Positions 1 to 10,754 of a stretch of DNA of 64,000 bases are shown here, one piece after another (position 1 is the stretch's first letter; each line of letters begins with the position of its first letter). Made by a program: the position numbers and the translations under genes. Where the stretch lies: positions 81,628,704 to 81,692,703 of the forward strand of contig QVOM02000025.1 in the NCBI GenBank assembly GCA_003586115.2, given 5' to 3'. Source of the DNA: Salvator merianae. Taxonomy: Eukaryota > Chordata > Lepidosauria > Squamata > Teiidae. A model generated the notes under the pieces. That model was not told the DNA's origin. It ran no database searches and saw only the letters and a program-made list of their open reading frames with translations.

Positions 1-189
1 TGCGGACGGCCTTGTTCCTTGCCAGGAGCCATCCACTCTAGCGGGGTTTAGCCTCCTTGGTTCAGTGTACTGAAGGGAAGTGTGGAAAAGCCCTAAAACA
101 GGAAGGCAGAAGGTCAAATTCACAGGCAGCTCTGGAGTTCACTGAGTGACCCTGGTGCAGACCACACATCTCTCTCCATTTATTTATTA

Positions 190-235
190 ATCCATCCATC
201 CATCCATCCATCCATCCATCCATCCATCCATCCAT
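190..235. repeat. (TCCA)n microsatellite
   Basis: About eleven uninterrupted TCCA/ATCC tetranucleotide units. A simple-sequence repeat in the intron downstream of the large SHROOM3 exon. Similar shorter ATCC runs recur near 17637 and 59765. Confidence 0.95.
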
Positions 236-289
236 TCTATGGCATTTCTATCCTACCTTTGCTTTGGAAAGCTGAAACTAAAAGGCATC

Positions 290-900
290 ATTCTCTTCCC
301 CTCTATTCTACCCCCACAAATGACTGCGTGAAGTAAGTTAGGCTGAGAGGAAATGACAGCCCCAATGTCACAGAGAATGCTTCCATGGCCAATATAGTGG
401 AACCTCAGTTCACGAACTTAATTTGTTCGCGAACCAATCTGTTCACAAACCGAATTGATTTTCCCGATAAGAATTAACGTAAATTGGATTAATCCGTTCC
501 AGATCCCACAAAAAAAACCACTCATTACAAAGCATTTTTAAACAAAGTTTACATACGTACATGCATAAAATCATACAAAAAAACAAGCATCTCTTCATGT
601 ACAAGTCCAAACAAGGTGAGTTTTGTTAGAACCGATTTTGTTCAAGACGGGGTGGCAGGTCACATGTCTTGTGGTTCACATTCTGAAATTTCGGTCGAGA
701 ACAGAGACTTCTTTAGGCGAAAAATTTGTTCGCGAACTGATTTGTTCAAGAAGGGAAGCGTTCGTGAACCGAGGTTCCACTGTATTTGTTTGTATTTTTA
801 AAAAATCTCAAAGTGGTTCATGCTTGCATTTCAATCCTGGAACTCCTAAATCCTAATCTGATAGTCTAGTCACTATACCATACTGGCTCACAGGTTTCCT
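290..900 (-). mobile_element. tRNA-derived (MIR/CORE-like) SINE, interrupted by a MITE
   Basis: Read on the minus strand, about 808-897 resembles the tRNA-like head of a reptile SINE (TGAGCCAGTATGGTATAG followed by a B-box-like segment), and about 300-393 resembles its body, with the 'ggctgagaggaaatgacagc' type stretch. A better-preserved relative lies at 54467-54645. The two halves are separated by the MITE at 395-782, so the SINE was present first. The family assignment is from memory of such SINEs and is not checked. Confidence 0.6.
395..782. mobile_element. Tc1/mariner-type MITE with TA target duplication
   Basis: The ends are near-perfect terminal inverted repeats: left about TAGTGGAACCTCAGTTCACG, right about CGTGAACCGAGGTTCCACTG. 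A TA dinucleotide flanks both sides (393-394 and 783-784). The motif GTTCGCGAAC occurs inside both ends. No transposase reading frame is present, so this is a non-autonomous copy. TA duplication plus a CAGTGG-type end fits the Tc1/mariner/pogo group. The exact family is not identified. Confidence 0.8.
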
Positions 901-1363
901 GTGAGGCTAAAATATACAGGAGAAATCCAGAGTTACACAAAGAGAAATACTTGGTGTAACTCTGTGTCTTGCTGAGTTCCCAAGGGAATGGTGATGCATA
1001 TGTGTTAAAAATAAGGACTGCAGAAGCAGCTGCCGTTGCAATCGCCACCTTTCCTGCTCCACTTTCAAGTGAGGAAATGAGAATCTAGTATGAATATAAT
1101 TAGAGACTTCTACAATTCTCACAGAGAAGCTCACAGCAATACCTATGACCCAGAGATGCAAGAATGCAAAGATTTCCAGTTCCCTTCTGTGAATTAAGAC
1201 ATGCTTCAGGCATGTGGAAGTTCCCTAACATACAGAGGACAATATGGTCACTGTTGACTGGATGCTACTGTTGACTGGAAACCTTAAAACTGCAGATACT
1301 AAACCCAAATCAACCAATGAGCCATTAGGATTTTATCAAATAAATCTCATATTATGGACGTAC
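901..1363 (-). other. SHROOM3: SHROOM3 intron downstream of exon 5 (partial)
   Basis: This sequence follows the 5' splice site of exon 5 (GTACGT on the minus strand, 1358-1363). The intron runs off the window start, and the next coding exon is not seen within 1-1363. Apart from the SINE and MITE listed, I see no coding signal or recognised element. Confidence 0.8.
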
Positions 1364-4300
1364 CTTGGACTTCTTATCTGCTGAGGGAGATGACCTGGAT
1401 CGGATGTGCACAGTGACTGCCTGGTCTTCTGATCTGTCCAGCAAGTCTTCAGCAGACGCTGATTTTCCAGGCTTCTTGGCAGGTGCAGCCTCCTTCTTCA
1501 GACCTTGCTGATCATAGTACGGCTGGCCACACAAGTCAAGGTCTGTCTGTGTGCTTTTAGTGAGCTCTGGGTTAGCTCTATGATCCTGACGTCGTTCGGC
1601 TTTCAACCAGTTGGGAAAGGAGCTACTGCTGCTGTGATGGTTTGGGTGAGGTGCCTTTTTGTTCTCAAGTGCATGGAGATCAAAGCAGCTCGAAAGCCCA
1701 GGAGGAAGAGAAGCAAAACCACGCCCTGGAACACGTTCTAGGGACTCCCTTTGAGGGTGAGGATTCTGGTCCTGAAGGGAATTTATGCTGGAAGCGGATG
1801 ACAACGACTGACCATCTTGGCCAGCTGCTTGCAGATACGAGTTCTGAGAACTTTCACGCAAGAGGCTGAGATCCTGGGTTGCAGAAGACGGGCGTTTCCC
1901 AGTTTTACGTTCAATGTAATCCGCCAGTGCATTTTGCTGTAGCTGCTTCAGTTGTGGTTTGGAAAGATTGATGCTGGAACAACCCTTACTGTCTCTTTCA
2001 AAGATCTTGCGTCGGTCAGCCACTGTGTTCTCTGGAAAAACAAACTGGAGTCCTTTCTTCTGGATAGAGAATGGGGAGAGCTCACTGTCAGACACGCCCA
2101 CTTCGTTCATCTTCTCTGGCTCAGAGTAAGACCTCTTCTTCTGCTCGCTGGTCAGACGTTTCCTTCCACCAATCCGAGGAATATGCAGAGGTCCAGAAAT
2201 GCTGTCTTTGTTGGTATAATCTAACTTGGTCTCTGTTGGGGTAATGCTATGTCTCTCCTTTGGGGTATGTGGAGATGTTGCTGCAGACCTCATCCCCACA
2301 TGCGCTGAAGTGGGCCTCTGTATACTCCTTTTAGGCTCCTTCCCAAATGCAGGGCTGATGTTCAGGTCTTTGCGGCTGAAGGAGGTGGCCCTTAAAACCC
2401 TTGACTGGGCATCTTTAATGCTGTTCCTGTATGCTCTGTTGAAAGGCGTGTCCAGATGTGAGCCATTTGAGTGCTGAGCATTAGGCGCCCCTGAGACTTC
2501 TCTCTCGTGCTCCTCCGACAACTGGAATGTACTCCTGCTTTGTTGCAACTGCCCGGACTGTTTCTGCAACTCATTTTCAGAGGGCCCACCATGAGAGCCA
2601 CTCTGCCATGCCGGCACTGGTTCTCCAGCAGTTGCTGCTACCATCTGCTGATCTGCAGAATGCCAATGGGCTCTCTCGCGTTTCCCAGATTCACCGTCAC
2701 TTGGATGTTGCAGGGAAGGATTTGGATCTGAGCTCTTTGTGCTGCCCAGCCCGCCACGACTACCTAGCAGCTGAGCATGTTCTTGAGAATTACGCCTGTT
2801 TCTGATGTCCTCCACACTGTTAAAACCTGGTTTGTTGGACCCATAATTTTGGCCCAAACTATTTGCGTTCAAATTCTGCGGCCACTGGCTGCCCTGCTCA
2901 CGTTGCTCTATCTTGCTGACCTTCTCCAGGACAGAGCATCGGGTCTTCCGAGATTCCGGTTTCCCGTACTGAGAGGCCTGGGAGCCTTGAGTGTTGCTAG
3001 AACTCAGGCGGTGAATACTGAAATCTGATGTCTTTGGGACCAATGGAGAAGAGAGTTCCCTGTACTTCGGCTCCACATCGTGGATTTGCTCTGTGTTGAC
3101 GGCGGCGTCCTGATGTCCTTCCCTGCCCTGCCAGTGCTCAGAGACCTGTCCTTGACCGTCTTTCTCTGCTTGGCTGTGACTCACAAAATGCCATTTGGCA
3201 CCAGAGCAGCTCTTGCCCTGTTGCATCTCCATTAAATCCAAGCTATTTTGCAACCGGGAGGTCTCTGGGATATTTTGCAACGAGGAAAAGGCATGTTGCT
3301 TGGACTTATTGGAGCTCCACTGGTTTTGCACAGCAAGATCTCTCTCAGTTCTCTGCAGATTTGCATTCCTATTATCCAGCTGCACACCTGGCCCATAATC
3401 CTTGGAGTGGTTGTCGGCTTTACTGTCATCTGTATCTCTCAGGTAAGGCAGCCACACCTGGGAGCTGGCCACTGAGTGGTCTGCATTTCCTGTGCTTTCC
3501 TGGCTTAGTGGGGTCGTTACATACTGGGACCCTGAGTCGTCTTGTGATGGAGATGCTGGGTAAGCCCGTGGATGAGACCTGTACATGACAAACTTTTCAG
3601 CGCCATCTCCCAGTTCCTTCTTCTTCCCTGCTAACAGTGGGGCAAACTCAGGCTGGTAGAAGATGGCAGGCTTGCTAGAAATGCTTTGGTTCCCATTCTC
3701 ATCCAAGTCAGGATGCGATCTGCAGGCCAGGGCCTTTTCACCGGAGGTCGGAGAAGCAGCAGGGGGTGGCGCGTAGCCACTCTCTTTGGCAAGCGCTGGA
3801 TAAAGCACCCCACTATTGCTTGCGGATGGATGAGGAAACTGGGCAAAGTGTGGCTCCGGAGAGGGTACCTGGTAAACCCCAGTAGGAAGCAAAGGCTGCC
3901 CTGGCTGAGCTGCCTGTGAGTAGATCTGTTTCGGCTTCATGGTGGGGCTGCTTTCGGGGCTCTTCTCCATCACTGTGTGGAGCTGTCCTTCTAAGAAAGA
4001 AGGCTTCTGGAGCTGTCCTGGGGGAGGAGTGCCTTGGCCGAGGTGGGGCCAACCACCTTTCGTTTGCGTCCTACACGACTTCCTGTGTTCAAGACTTGAC
4101 CAGGAGCTCGGCCTTTCGTGGTGCCTTATTGCCGTGTAACTATCGCTACGGGTTGGAGGCATCGGGGGGCCCTTCATATACTGGCTTTCACTGTCAGATG
4201 AACTCCGCGTCTGTGAGCCTTTCTTGTACCCATGCCACCTGCTAGAACCGTAACCTTTACCATGGGCCTCAGAGTTGGTCAGAAGAGCAGAGGACTTCAC

Positions 4301-4688
4301 TTCGTACTCCTCTGACACTCCCCGCTGGGCATTGTAGACCGTTTTAATGTATCTGATATCAGCTTGTTTCATGCCCCCTTCCTGCGGTTTCCCCCGGGTA
4401 TGTACATTCTCCATGGAGTACGACCGTTCCTTGTAGAACGTAGGCGCTGGATACTCCGGGATGCTGGAATTGGTTGAGAAAGAGCTGTATGCAGAATCCC
4501 TCTTGCTGTGAAGGTGAGCAAGCTGATCGATACTGTTGGTGGATTTGGCCGGTGAAAGGTGGCAGGGGTGATGGGTGTACCTGGTAGGGGTATGGTCCAA
4601 ACTTTCCATGCTTCCCCTGGAGCTGAACTGGTCAGGGCTTCTTCTTAAATAGCCATGGTCATAGCTGGAGAGGTCGCTTGTGGAGGAA
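1364..4688 (-). CDS. SHROOM3: SHROOM3 large central exon (exon 5 by mammalian numbering), ASD1-containing
   Basis: This is one internal exon of 3325 nt, encoding 1108 codons plus one base of a split serine codon. Shroom3 binds F-actin and recruits Rho-kinase to apical junctions, driving apical constriction in epithelia such as the neural tube and lens. The start is set by a polypyrimidine tract and TCTCCAG acceptor (exon from 4688). The end is an AAG|GTACGT donor. Signatures, in protein order, include TSDLSSYDHGYLRRSPDQ, SPAKSTNSIDQL, KRDSAYSSFST, MKQADIRYIKTVY and HTVMEKSPESSPTMKPK. The ASD1 actin-binding region lies at about 2090-2460 (NRAYRNSIKDAQSRVL, RPTSAHVGMRS, KKRSYSEPEKMNEVG). It is followed by ADYIERKTGKRPSSA (about 1880-1925) and SASAEDLLDRSEDQ near the end. 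These match human SHROOM3 better than SHROOM1, 2 or 4 as I recall them. Entry phase is 2 and exit phase 0. Reading continues open into the intron at 4689-4741, so the methionine near 4739 is not a start codon. Confidence 0.97.
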
Positions 4689-5759
4689 CTGGAGAAAGGA
4701 GGGACAGACAGAAAGGAAGGAAACCTTCTTAGCGTTAACATTCAAGAGAGGCAGAGTTGCGCTGGCTTATAAAGGGACTCGGAAGGATATGTTTAGTTTT
4801 CAGAGGAACAGACGAAAACCCTTATTTGGGCCTTGTTCTGTTCTTAGTCTGCAGCCACCCTCATTTGCTAGCAAGAGCTGCTGGACGTTGCAACACATGT
4901 CTCTTATTTATCACTGTGATGGGAGGGAAAAAATAGATGGAGGCACATCGCTAGCAGCAGGGGAGTCTAAGCCTGTCTATTTCACATTTGCAATCCATCA
5001 GAAGCATCCAAAACATCACCAAAATGTCCAGACATCACGAAAGAAGGAAAGAGAGGGATGGGAAAGGAAGGCTGAGGAAGGGGAGGAATCTGCTCCCTCC
5101 TCCTCCTCCTCCTTCTTCTTTTTCCCCCTTTCTTTTCTTTTTATGGATGTAACAGCTCTACGCTGGCAGTTTTCCTGGAAACTCCAACCTGACTGGAGAC
5201 ATTTTGTTTGCTGTGAGAAAACTAAACAGACATGACAGGAAAGGAGGCAGTGAGGAATGGTAGAGTGGGACAGAAATCAGGGGAACTGCCGCACTTTCAA
5301 TAAGGCACTGAAGAAGTTTCTCGCCAGAGAAAGAGGTTGAAAGGCTATTACAGAATAGCCAGGATGACACAAGTTTGCCAAGGAAACTCGCAGGCGGGAA
5401 ACAGAATCACCCTGTTGTCACGGCTGTTTATAGGGAAGCAAGCTGGCTCGTCTGAGTCTTCGGCATTGTTTTTCCCTAATACTAACTTATGAAGTGGAAG
5501 ATGGTTTTGTTATTAGCCATCAACCTAGTATCACAAGAGCTCCTGAGAGGCTGTGGTATTATGACTGAGCTTTTGTAAAGTTTGAGTAACAGCTTGTTTA
5601 TGATACTGAAAGCTGACTCTTTTCATCTCCTATTAATTTTTGGCCCAGCAATCCACAATGAAGTCTGAGGTCCATCATTACGAAATCCTTCTTGCTGCCT
5701 CCTAGGCCCTTTCTGGACTTGGATCTTTAATCCTGACCAGGAGAACCTGTGGTTGGCTT

Positions 5760-6115
5760 CCAGGCCTCATCAATCTGCACATTAGAGTAGATCTGTGAGA
5801 CCCCACCCCGCCCACTAGTGTACTCTGTCTGTGCTGGACGGAGAGTAATCCCAATCAGGGAGGCCCTGATTGGTAGACCCATTTGAACGATAGACCCATT
5901 TGAATGGGTCTACTGGCAGACCAGTGAACCTTGATCTAGAACCTGGAGGCATATAGAAGGCATGCCTCCCGTATTTGAGACTAGCGGGGGACCCATTTTG
6001 GTGGCGCACTAAAGATGCCGCCAAACTGGGTCCCCCAGAACTCCAAGGCTAGAAATTTTGTCCCTAACCCTTGGAGTCCAGCTAGAGGCTGGAGAGAACA
6101 GATTGGGGTTCGACA
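5760..6115. mobile_element. C-type palindromic MITE copy (diverged)
   Basis: The core contains an inverted repeat around 5984-6034 (GGGGGACCCATTTTGG and CCAAACTGGGTCCCCC, about a 17-bp spacer). The same type of hairpin occurs in the C-type elements near 12809, 14190, 29488 and 45951. An outer inverted pair around 5872-5912 (ACCCATTTGAA with its complement) adds to the foldback. The termini are degraded, so the limits are approximate. Confidence 0.55.
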
Positions 6116-6149
6116 AGTTTTATTTCCTTCCGTCCACCAGCTTTCAGAA

Positions 6150-6500
6150 GCAGGAAGCTTTTTAAATTTATTATTTGCATTTCTATTCTACCCTGTACCC
6201 AAAGGTCTCTGGATGAGTTACAACCATAAAAACAAAACATAAAATGGACACACTAAAAACAGTAACAAAGCCTGAAAGAAGAGAGTTCACATCCTGAACC
6301 TATGAAGTGAGGGTGCCTAACACACCTCAGAAGGGAGACTATTCCATTGTCTGGGGGCTACTACTGAGAAGATCCTATCCTGAGACTCCACCCCCTTAAC
6401 TACTGAAGGTGGTGGTACAACCAGGAGGGTCTCCCCTGCAGATCTTAAGATGCAGGGTTTGGGGGTAGTGGAGGAAGACAATAAGTCTTCTTTAAACAAT
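6150..6500 (-). mobile_element. L2-like LINE 3' fragment
   Basis: On the minus strand 6317-6430 encodes a peptide including FSVVAPRQWNSLPSEV. This resembles the conserved C-terminal end of the L2/CR1-clade reverse-transcriptase ORF. The following sequence (6160-6300) is the A-rich 3' region, seen as AAAACATAAAATGGACACAC on the plus strand. A closely similar 3' region lies at 44330-44580. Heavily truncated and inactive. Confidence 0.65.
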
Positions 6501-7325
6501 GGAGCCCTTTTAAAATAATTATCCTAATATACTACAACTGCATGGCCCGATATGTTGCTATAAGCTTGCAGATTGGCGGACGGGAGAAGGAAATATTTCA
6601 ATATATCTTTTGGTACCAACTGCAATTATGATTTTGTGTTCATTATTTTGCAGAGTGAGGATGTTAGACTGAAGGAATGGGCACATGGAAATCACTTTAC
6701 ACTACGTCCTGTGGGAGTTGTATAGAGTTGCATTTTCCCAGTCCTTCAGCCCAACTTCCTTACTAGGGTCAATCTCCTAGATGCAAACTAAACCACCCAC
6801 ATTATGGGCTAATCTGACCTGTTCCTGGTTTGGTGATGTGGGGAAATGGTTGGACAAAGGAAGGTGAATGAGGAAGGGGCTTTTCTTTTTTCCTTCTAGA
6901 AGGGAAAAGGTTGTTCAGTACTGAATAAGTGGTAGATGGAATGATTCTGCAGGGTCAGAAGGAGGAACCTGATACCACTGGATACGTTCTTGGAAAAGTA
7001 GATTCCTGCTGAATAACTGACCAGGTCCAGAATGGGGATGACTGGGCCTAACTGAGCTAAGCAAAGACCCTTTCCACACTCAGCAGTAGACCAGACCATG
7101 TTCTGGTCTAGGCCGATGCTATCTGCACACAATTGAAGACCAGCAGAGGTCTTGCCTCCCCCTCAATATGGCCTGTCCACATTGAACTAGGCTGTGAACT
7201 GGGGTAGGGCATCAAAAAAATACCACGTATCAGCCCAGTAGTGGACCTATTTAAACTACTCATGGTACACTCAAGGCGTGCGGACAGCGCCCCCCATGGT
7301 CTGGTATACTGTGCCTTCCCCCTTT

Positions 7326-7564
7326 TCAGCAGCGCAGCAGAAAGTGGTGCTGGATGTGGTTGTGCTACTGAAAAGGTCCCAGTCAGAAACTTCAAAGGAC
7401 AGAAACTTTCATTCCTGTCCTTTGAAGGCAGAGTCAGAACAGGCTATACAAATGTGGACATCGCTGAACTGGAATGTGGGCAATCTGACCTACCAAGGGA
7501 CAGTCTGCCTATCCTGGACCAGCAACACATCCACATCCAACACCACTTTTTGCTGCGCTGCTGA
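7326..7564. repeat. Foldback (long inverted-repeat) element
   Basis: The left arm (7326-7370, starting CAGCAGCGCAGCAGAAAGTG) is nearly the reverse complement of the right arm (7519-7564). Between them is a 13-bp perfect hairpin, CTTCAAAGGACAG (7390-7402) with CTGTCCTTTGAAG (7415-7427). No coding capacity is apparent. It may belong to the same broad MITE population, but its terminal sequence differs and I see no clear target duplication. Confidence 0.6.
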
Positions 7565-8754
7565 GCTGGCAGACACTTAGGCTGTTTCCACACTGGACCA
7601 GGCTAGTCCATGCCTAAGCGTCTACCAGCTCAGAGCGGCCCCAACTGTTATTATTTTTTACTTGTGTGCACTCCTACCTTTGCAATTTTAAGGATACTCA
7701 GTACTGCAAGCCTCTGTGCAGAACCCTGATGCATAATGTCAGGCCTTATGTCTTGTAAACTATTTGAGGCCTTTGGACTGGGTATCCTTTACCCTTTACT
7801 GTAGGAGAACCTTTGGCTTTACTCAATTACATTTCCTGTGCAACCCTTTACTCTTAACAACTTATGGTCTCCCAGAAGATTTCTGGTCTGGACTGAAGTT
7901 GTGGCTGCAAACCTTCCCACCATACCGGCCAGCTGTATTTCTATACAATAGTAATCAGAAGGCCCATATAGAAACAGAGGGAAGATAAAACACAGCCCTT
8001 GACTACTTTCAGCAGATACCAACATCTTAGAAGAGTTGGTACCTGACCACTAGATGCCACTGGAGTCCATGGAACAGAAGCAAAGGAGGAATGGGCCAGA
8101 GCCAGGGTGTGGCTCTCTTGGCCCAGGCCACAGCAAAATAAGCACTCCATCCCATCTGGATTAGAATGAATACTTTTGCAAAAAGATCTCATGATGGGCT
8201 TTGAGGAAACAGGGAGATAGAAGGAACATACATCCCTCCTGGAATAATTCCTTTTTTTTCATATGTAATCCTAGAGTTTCTCCTTACTTTCCCATCCCAT
8301 AGCTCTTTGATCTTAATTAATTACAAGAGAGTCCCTGTATTCAGGTTGCACAGAGGGCTTCAAATTACAACAGCTAAGTTGGGGAAGAAGGAAACCCGGG
8401 ATCCTAGGGTGAGATACAGAATCTGCCAAAAAGGGAAAATATGCCAGGAGCTGCAAAGACTCAGGCTTTAATTACAGTCACAAAAGTCAACAAGCAATAT
8501 CTGTAATGTTTTCTGTATGGATTCTGCTCCATCTCTTGAACAGCTATACCTACCATATGGTGGAAATATGGGACAGGGAAAAGCAGTGTTCTATAGAATT
8601 CATTCTGAAATAAATATTTTGGTGGCAAAATTGGTGAATTTTGAAGCTTGACTGGGTCCAAAAAACTGAATATACTTGAAGAATAAATGATACAGATGAA
8701 CAGATGAAGGAAAGCTGCATTAAATATAAAACAGAGTGGCCAAACTATAACCAT

Positions 8755-8860
8755 CTAGTTGTTGAGGAACTATTCTACTGTCTTTTTTGCCACTGGCCAG
8801 AGGTTCATAGGAGATGTAGTTCAGCAACATCCAGAAGGCCACCGTTTATCATCTCTTGAA
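8755..8860. repeat. Relic of a common DNA-transposon repeat (TTGTAGTC-type)
   Basis: The segment containing GAGATGTAGTTCAGCAACATC and 'ccagaaggcca' resembles a widespread vertebrate non-autonomous repeat with the theme 'gggagttgtagtccaacaacatctggagggcc'. Other relics of the type are at about 16625, 23012 and 26410. Low information content; the assignment is tentative. Confidence 0.4.
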
Positions 8861-9608
8861 ACAAGGATTACAGAATTTAGATTTATATTTTGATTTCTTG
8901 GGGTGTAATCAGACAAGGTTTTTTAAAGTTTTCCCTTTGAGAAAGTGTCCCATGCCCAGGCATACAAAAAAAAACCCTTTCCAAACATTTGATCAAATAT
9001 ATGGCTGAGACCCTAACTTATTTTGCCACCCTGACTATGGGTGTTGCCCTCTGATTAGCCACCCGGTAGGAAAACCCCACCTCTTTGCTTATCCTGCTCA
9101 ATCTGGCTTAAAGGAAGAGATGACTTCAGAGCTATGAAATCCCAAATGCTGAAGAGCCGAACTTTCTGAGACTTCAAGCCAGGGTAAGGTGAATGCAGGG
9201 AAAAAGTGTCTATTATAGACTCAGCTTTGCCCAGAGGGTGTCTCTTTAAGTGTGTCTGATTGTATCCTTGGTGAAGAGTAGGTACAGCATTGATTACTAA
9301 GCTTCCATTTGGCAGAATCTGCAAGATTCTGCAATGAGCCCTCACTCCACCAAGTTCAATAATTGATCATGTGAATGAGGTACTGTCTGCACACTTGACA
9401 TACGATGGCTCTCATTCTATAAAGTAATTAGCAGTAAAGCTTAGGAGTTTTTAAAAGGATGTGCATGAATGCAAATGTTTAGTGACAGGAGAATGCAAGA
9501 AGGGATTATTTTATGATAGGAAAGAAAATGCTCTCTTTTGGGAATGGAATGGATACCCTAAGTCAATTCTAAGAAGCAGGTTTATAGTTAAGGTGTTGTA
9601 TGGCTTAC

Positions 9609-9740
9609 CTGGAATGGTAGGCTTGGTGCCAAGGAGTGCCAAGCATGCCCTGAGATATTTGCATCATACTGAGATCAGATTGGTTATCTACAAACTTGGC
9701 TGAATGCCAGGTGTGCGGTCGGCCCAGGGGATCACTTCGT
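9609..9740 (-). CDS. SHROOM3: SHROOM3 exon 4
   Basis: A 132-nt internal exon found by protein similarity, too short to stand out as an ORF. Minus-strand order: acceptor TTTTTCCTTCCAG next to 9740, one base completing a split codon, 43 codons, two bases of a split serine codon, then donor CAG|GTAAGC (exon ends at 9609). The peptide includes RSDPLGRPHTWHSAKF and SMMQISQGMLGTPWHQAYHS. This closely parallels the human SHROOM3 segment between the PDZ domain and the serine-rich start of exon 5 (human RSEPAGRPHSWH and MMQISQGM...PWHQSYHSS as I recall). The final AG joins the T of exon 5 to make serine. Both boundaries are phase 2. Confidence 0.96.
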
Positions 9741-10236
9741 CTGGAAGGAAAAAGGAAGGATAAAATTATTAGAAGCAACTACTCACCCAGAGACTCTTGA
9801 CAGGATGAGCAAGATAACTTGGCATGTAATCTGGGACAACAGTGTGTACTGTCCAGAACATAAATATGTCATGGTCTCTGCTTACTGATGTTTATCTTCT
9901 GGATACAATTTCCTGAAACTACCATAACAGAAAGAAGGACCCCACAGGAAAAGAGCAGAGTTGTGGTGAATGGATGCTTATATGCCCGCTGTATTGTTTG
10001 ATTTCTTGCCCATTTTGGTGGCCATAGTCTGACAGCCTTAATAAGCAAAAGCGTCTTTCACTGGTAGTCTGGAATCCATAAAAAGTTACAATATTTTTTT
10101 ATTAAGTTTTTTTCAGGAAGAAAGAGAATGCACATGAGAAGAAGTTCAACTCATACAGAAGGTCAAAACAACCACATTAGTTTCCTTCTAATGGTGTTTA
10201 ATTACACCATCAGATTGTAGCTCCAATGGAGAATAG

Positions 10237-10754
10237 GGGCCTGTTTGCACTTGACGCTGTCATGGTGGTAGGACTGGCTATCCACACGTTGAGTCTTGTA
10301 CAACCTAGACTGGTAATACCACTGCAGTGTCCAGGAGCATCTACAAGCACTCCTGGACACTATTAGCTGTGGACAACAGAACTGATGTCCACAGCTTGAC
10401 CAGGAGCAGGTGGTTTGCTCCAGGTCAGCAGCATTCTAGGTTATACAAGACTCAACGTGTGGATGACCGACCCGACTGCCATGACCGCAGCCATAGCAAC
10501 ATCTGGCCACTGCTGGGTGTGGTGTATGATTCCACAGATGCAGTATCCACCCACCGTGTTTGCAGCCCAAAAAGGGTGAGAATGCTGCTGACCTGGAGCA
10601 AACCACCTGCTCCTGGTCAAGCTGTGGACATCAATTCTGTTGTCCACAGCTAATAGTGTCCAGGAGTGCTTGTAGATGCTCCTGGACACTGCAGTGGCAG
10701 GGCCATGTGGACAGGCATGTCCGGTGAGTGTCTGGGAGTTATACCAACAGGCCC
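10237..10754. mobile_element. A-type foldback MITE, copy A1
   Basis: The ends are GGGCCTGTTTGCACTT and an ACCAACAGGCCC-type complement. Inside, about 10327-10435 and 10574-10700 are near-perfect reverse complements. Both strands therefore translate to almost the same peptide (starting MSRSIYKHSWTLLAVDNR), which shows palindrome structure, not a gene. The unpaired centre (about 10445-10565) has the 'gccatggcaac...tggcca' theme seen in other A copies. No transposase. The target duplication is unclear here. Confidence 0.8.

Larger units (their letters stand above)
4689..9608 (-). other. SHROOM3: SHROOM3 intron between exons 4 and 5
   Basis: A 4.9 kb phase-2 intron, with donor GTAAGC next to 9609 and acceptor CTCCAG next to 4688. 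On the minus strand the acceptor follows a long pyrimidine run that includes TTTCCTTCCTTTCTGTCTGT. It holds a C-type palindromic element (5760-6115), an L2-like LINE piece (6150-6500), a foldback element (7326-7564) and an old DNA-transposon relic (8755-8860). The rest (4689-5759, 6501-7325, 7565-8754, 8861-9608) shows no gene or element I recognise, beyond a CT/GA-rich stretch near 5040-5145. Confidence 0.9.

Noticed and set aside
1505..4245. Many plus-strand ORFs opposite the large exon
   Set aside because: They are antisense shadows of the SHROOM3 exon.
4678..5235. 185-aa plus-strand ORF beginning inside exon 5 antisense
   Set aside because: It runs antisense across the SHROOM3 splice acceptor and a CT/GA-rich intron stretch. 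It has low-complexity composition and no recognisable domain.
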